A stretch of 64,000 bases of DNA from positions 62,001 through 126,000 of the forward strand of contig WNKV01000007.1 of NCBI GenBank assembly GCA_009720755.1, given 5' to 3'. The position numbers were made by a program, and so were the translations under genes. This document shows, piece by piece, positions 62,924 through 64,000 of this stretch (position 1 is the first letter of the stretch; each line of letters starts with the position of its first letter). The notes beneath the pieces are model-generated. The model saw only the letters and a list, made by a program, of their open reading frames with translations. It made no database searches and was not told the DNA's origin. This DNA comes from Rhodoplanes serenus (GTDB lineage: Bacteria; Pseudomonadota; Alphaproteobacteria; Rhizobiales; Xanthobacteraceae).

Positions 62924-64000
62924 CACGGGGGTCGGCACCTCGGGGCGCGCCCGCGGGGACGTCGTGGCCGGGGCCTCGGCCGGAGCGGGTGCGGCCGATG
63001 TCCCGACCGCCGGCGCGCCGGCGATCGCCGGCCGGTCGCGATAGAGGTCGGCGCGCGTCGGCGGCAGGCCGGCGGGGCCGCGCCGGCGCTTCGAGGCCAC
63101 CGTCTGGTAGAGCCCGACGGTGTTGCGCTCGAACGCGATGGCGCAGGCCGCGAGATACGCGATCCACATCCGCGTCTTGACCGCGCCGACCTCGGCCACT
63201 GCGGCCGCCTCGTTGGCGAGCAGGCGGTCGTGCCACAGCCGGCAGGTGTGCCAATAGTGCTCGCGCAGCTGCTCGACGTCGTGGACCTCGAAGCCGTGCC
63301 GCTCCAGCATCGTCACCGTGTTGCCGATGTGGTCGAGCTCGCCGCCCGGAAAGATGTACTTGGTGAGCAGCGCGAACTCCGGCCGCTTGCGGCGGAAGCT
63401 GCGGTCGTCGCGCTTGGCCGGCCGGGTGATGGCGTGGTGCAGGAACAGGCCGCCCGGCTTCAGCACCCGCTGCACCGTGTCGTAATAGGTCGGGTAGTTG
63501 TCGATCCCGATATGCTCCTGGATGCCGATCGCCGCGACCTTGTCGTACTGGCCGTCGACGGTGGAGTAGTCGCGCAGCTCGATCCTCACCCGGTCCTCGA
63601 GCCCGAGCCGCCGGATCTTCTCCTGCGCGAAGGCGACCTGCTGCTCCGACAGGGTGACGCCGTGCGCCGTGACGCCGTAATGCTCGGCCGCGTAGCACGA
63701 CAGCGCGCCCCAGCCGCAGCCGACATCGAGCAGCGTGTCGCCCGGCTTCAGCCGCAGCTTGCGGCAGATATGCTCCAGCTTGTCGCGCTGGAGCGTGTCG
63801 ATGTCGTTGTCCCAGTCGGTGCAGTAGCCGCAGGTGTAGACCATCTCGCGGTCGAGCCAGAGCGCGTAGAAGGCGTTCGATACGTCGTAGTGATAGGCGA
63901 TGTTCTGCTTGTTCTCGCTGGGCGCGCCGCTGCTCGGCCGCTCGCTCGGCTGCGCCTCCAGCGGCCACGGGCCGCCACGCGACACGAACAGGAACCGCCG
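62900..64000 (-). CDS. cyclopropane-fatty-acyl-phospholipid synthase family, 5' partial
   Basis: At least 361 residues of a SAM-dependent methyltransferase of the CFA/mycolic-acid type: NIAYHYDVSNAFYALWLDREMVYTCGYCTDWDNDIDTLQ, motif I LLDVGCGWGALSCYAAEHYG, GIQEHIGIDNYPTYYDTVQRVLKPGG and PGGELDHIGNTVTMLERHGFEV. The frame is still open at the last base (upstream codons read RRFLFV), so the true start lies beyond the window. An extended low-complexity Ala/Pro tail (about 60 residues) follows the catalytic domain. It would methylate membrane lipid acyl chains; the family also includes other lipid methyltransferases. Confidence 0.9.
   Translation of the reverse strand, partial: RRFLFVSRGGPWPLEAQPSERPSSGAPSENKQNIAYHYDVSNAFYALWLDREMVYTCGYCTDWDNDIDTLQRDKLEHICRKLRLKPGDTLLDVGCGWGALSCYAAEHYGVTAHGVTLSEQQVAFAQEKIRRLGLEDRVRIELRDYSTVDGQYDKVAAIGIQEHIGIDNYPTYYDTVQRVLKPGGLFLHHAITRPAKRDDRSFRRKRPEFALLTKYIFPGGELDHIGNTVTMLERHGFEVHDVEQLREHYWHTCRLWHDRLLANEAAAVAEVGAVKTRMWIAYLAACAIAFERNTVGLYQTVASKRRRGPAGLPPTRADLYRDRPAIAGAPAVGTSAAPAPAEAPATTSPRARPEVPTPVRPRGRTR

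Noticed and set aside
60900-63968. Open frame of about 1000 codons on the minus strand, antisense to actP
   Set aside because: Its translation is Arg/His/Gly-rich low-complexity sequence opposite well-conserved actP and partly opposite the CFA synthase in another frame. It is a high-GC artefact.

Overview
The window looks like chromosomal DNA of a high-GC alphaproteobacterium of the order Hyphomicrobiales (Rhizobiales). The evidence is a CtrA-type TTAA-N7-TTAA promoter cluster, an alphaproteobacterial serC leader RNA upstream of serC-serA, Omp25/RopB-like porins, an HWE-kinase bacteriophytochrome, a UdgX-type uracil-DNA glycosylase and palindromic intergenic repeats of the rhizobial kind. A phototrophic or soil genus such as Rhodoplanes or a relative fits, but the genus is a guess. 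I see no rRNA, tRNA, CRISPR array, prophage or transposase gene. Genes are densely packed and short operons alternate between strands.

Layout. 1-4.3 kb: the end of a GlcD-like FAD dehydrogenase, an orphan TAXI solute-binding protein with two membrane anchors, a VOC protein and small secreted proteins. 4.4-8.1 kb: bacteriophytochrome histidine kinase/receiver divergent from a Crp/Fnr regulator. 8.3-13.4 kb: dsbB, a membrane protein/winged-helix pair with its own palindromic operator, uppS and a universal stress protein with an in-frame membrane/proline-rich extension. 13.4-13.8 kb: a 331-bp MITE with TTA target duplications, inserted at the stop codon of an HNH endonuclease. 14.5-16.7 kb: esterase, AlkA-like glycosylase and divergent UdgX. 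16.8-27 kb: envelope polysaccharide genes (lptF, waaG-like, several glycosyltransferases, a methyltransferase, an MsbA-like ABC exporter). 27-33.3 kb: enoyl-CoA hydratase, TetR regulator, a RuBisCO-like protein with a cupin, a COG4091-type oxidoreductase and an NMT1-like binding protein.

33.6-37.7 kb: membrane protein, small proteins, and mntR divergent from mntH with a clear MntR box. 37.7-52.2 kb: a catabolic region rich in 2-hydroxyacid enzymes (amidohydrolase, beta-hydroxyacid dehydrogenase, three D-2-hydroxyacid dehydrogenases, GlcG-like protein, cyclase, ROK kinase, FAH hydrolase coupled to an AroE-like dehydrogenase, lutABC). 52.3-54.4 kb: a small acidic protein, a Doc remnant lacking its Fic motif, and glmM. 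54.4-56.6 kb: two outer-membrane proteins, the first behind CtrA sites. 56.8-59.9 kb: the serine biosynthesis operon serC-serA with its leader RNA. 60-64 kb: a YciI-family protein, a DUF485-actP acetate symporter operon with two upstream palindromes, and a cyclopropane-fatty-acid synthase cut by the window edge.

The points most worth following up are the RuBisCO-like protein/cupin operon, the hydroxyacid-dehydrogenase region, the MITE, the regulatory palindromes and RNA, and three diverged copies of a dispersed intergenic repeat. None amounts to a demonstrated new system. The RuBisCO-like/cupin operon is the best candidate for unassigned biochemistry.
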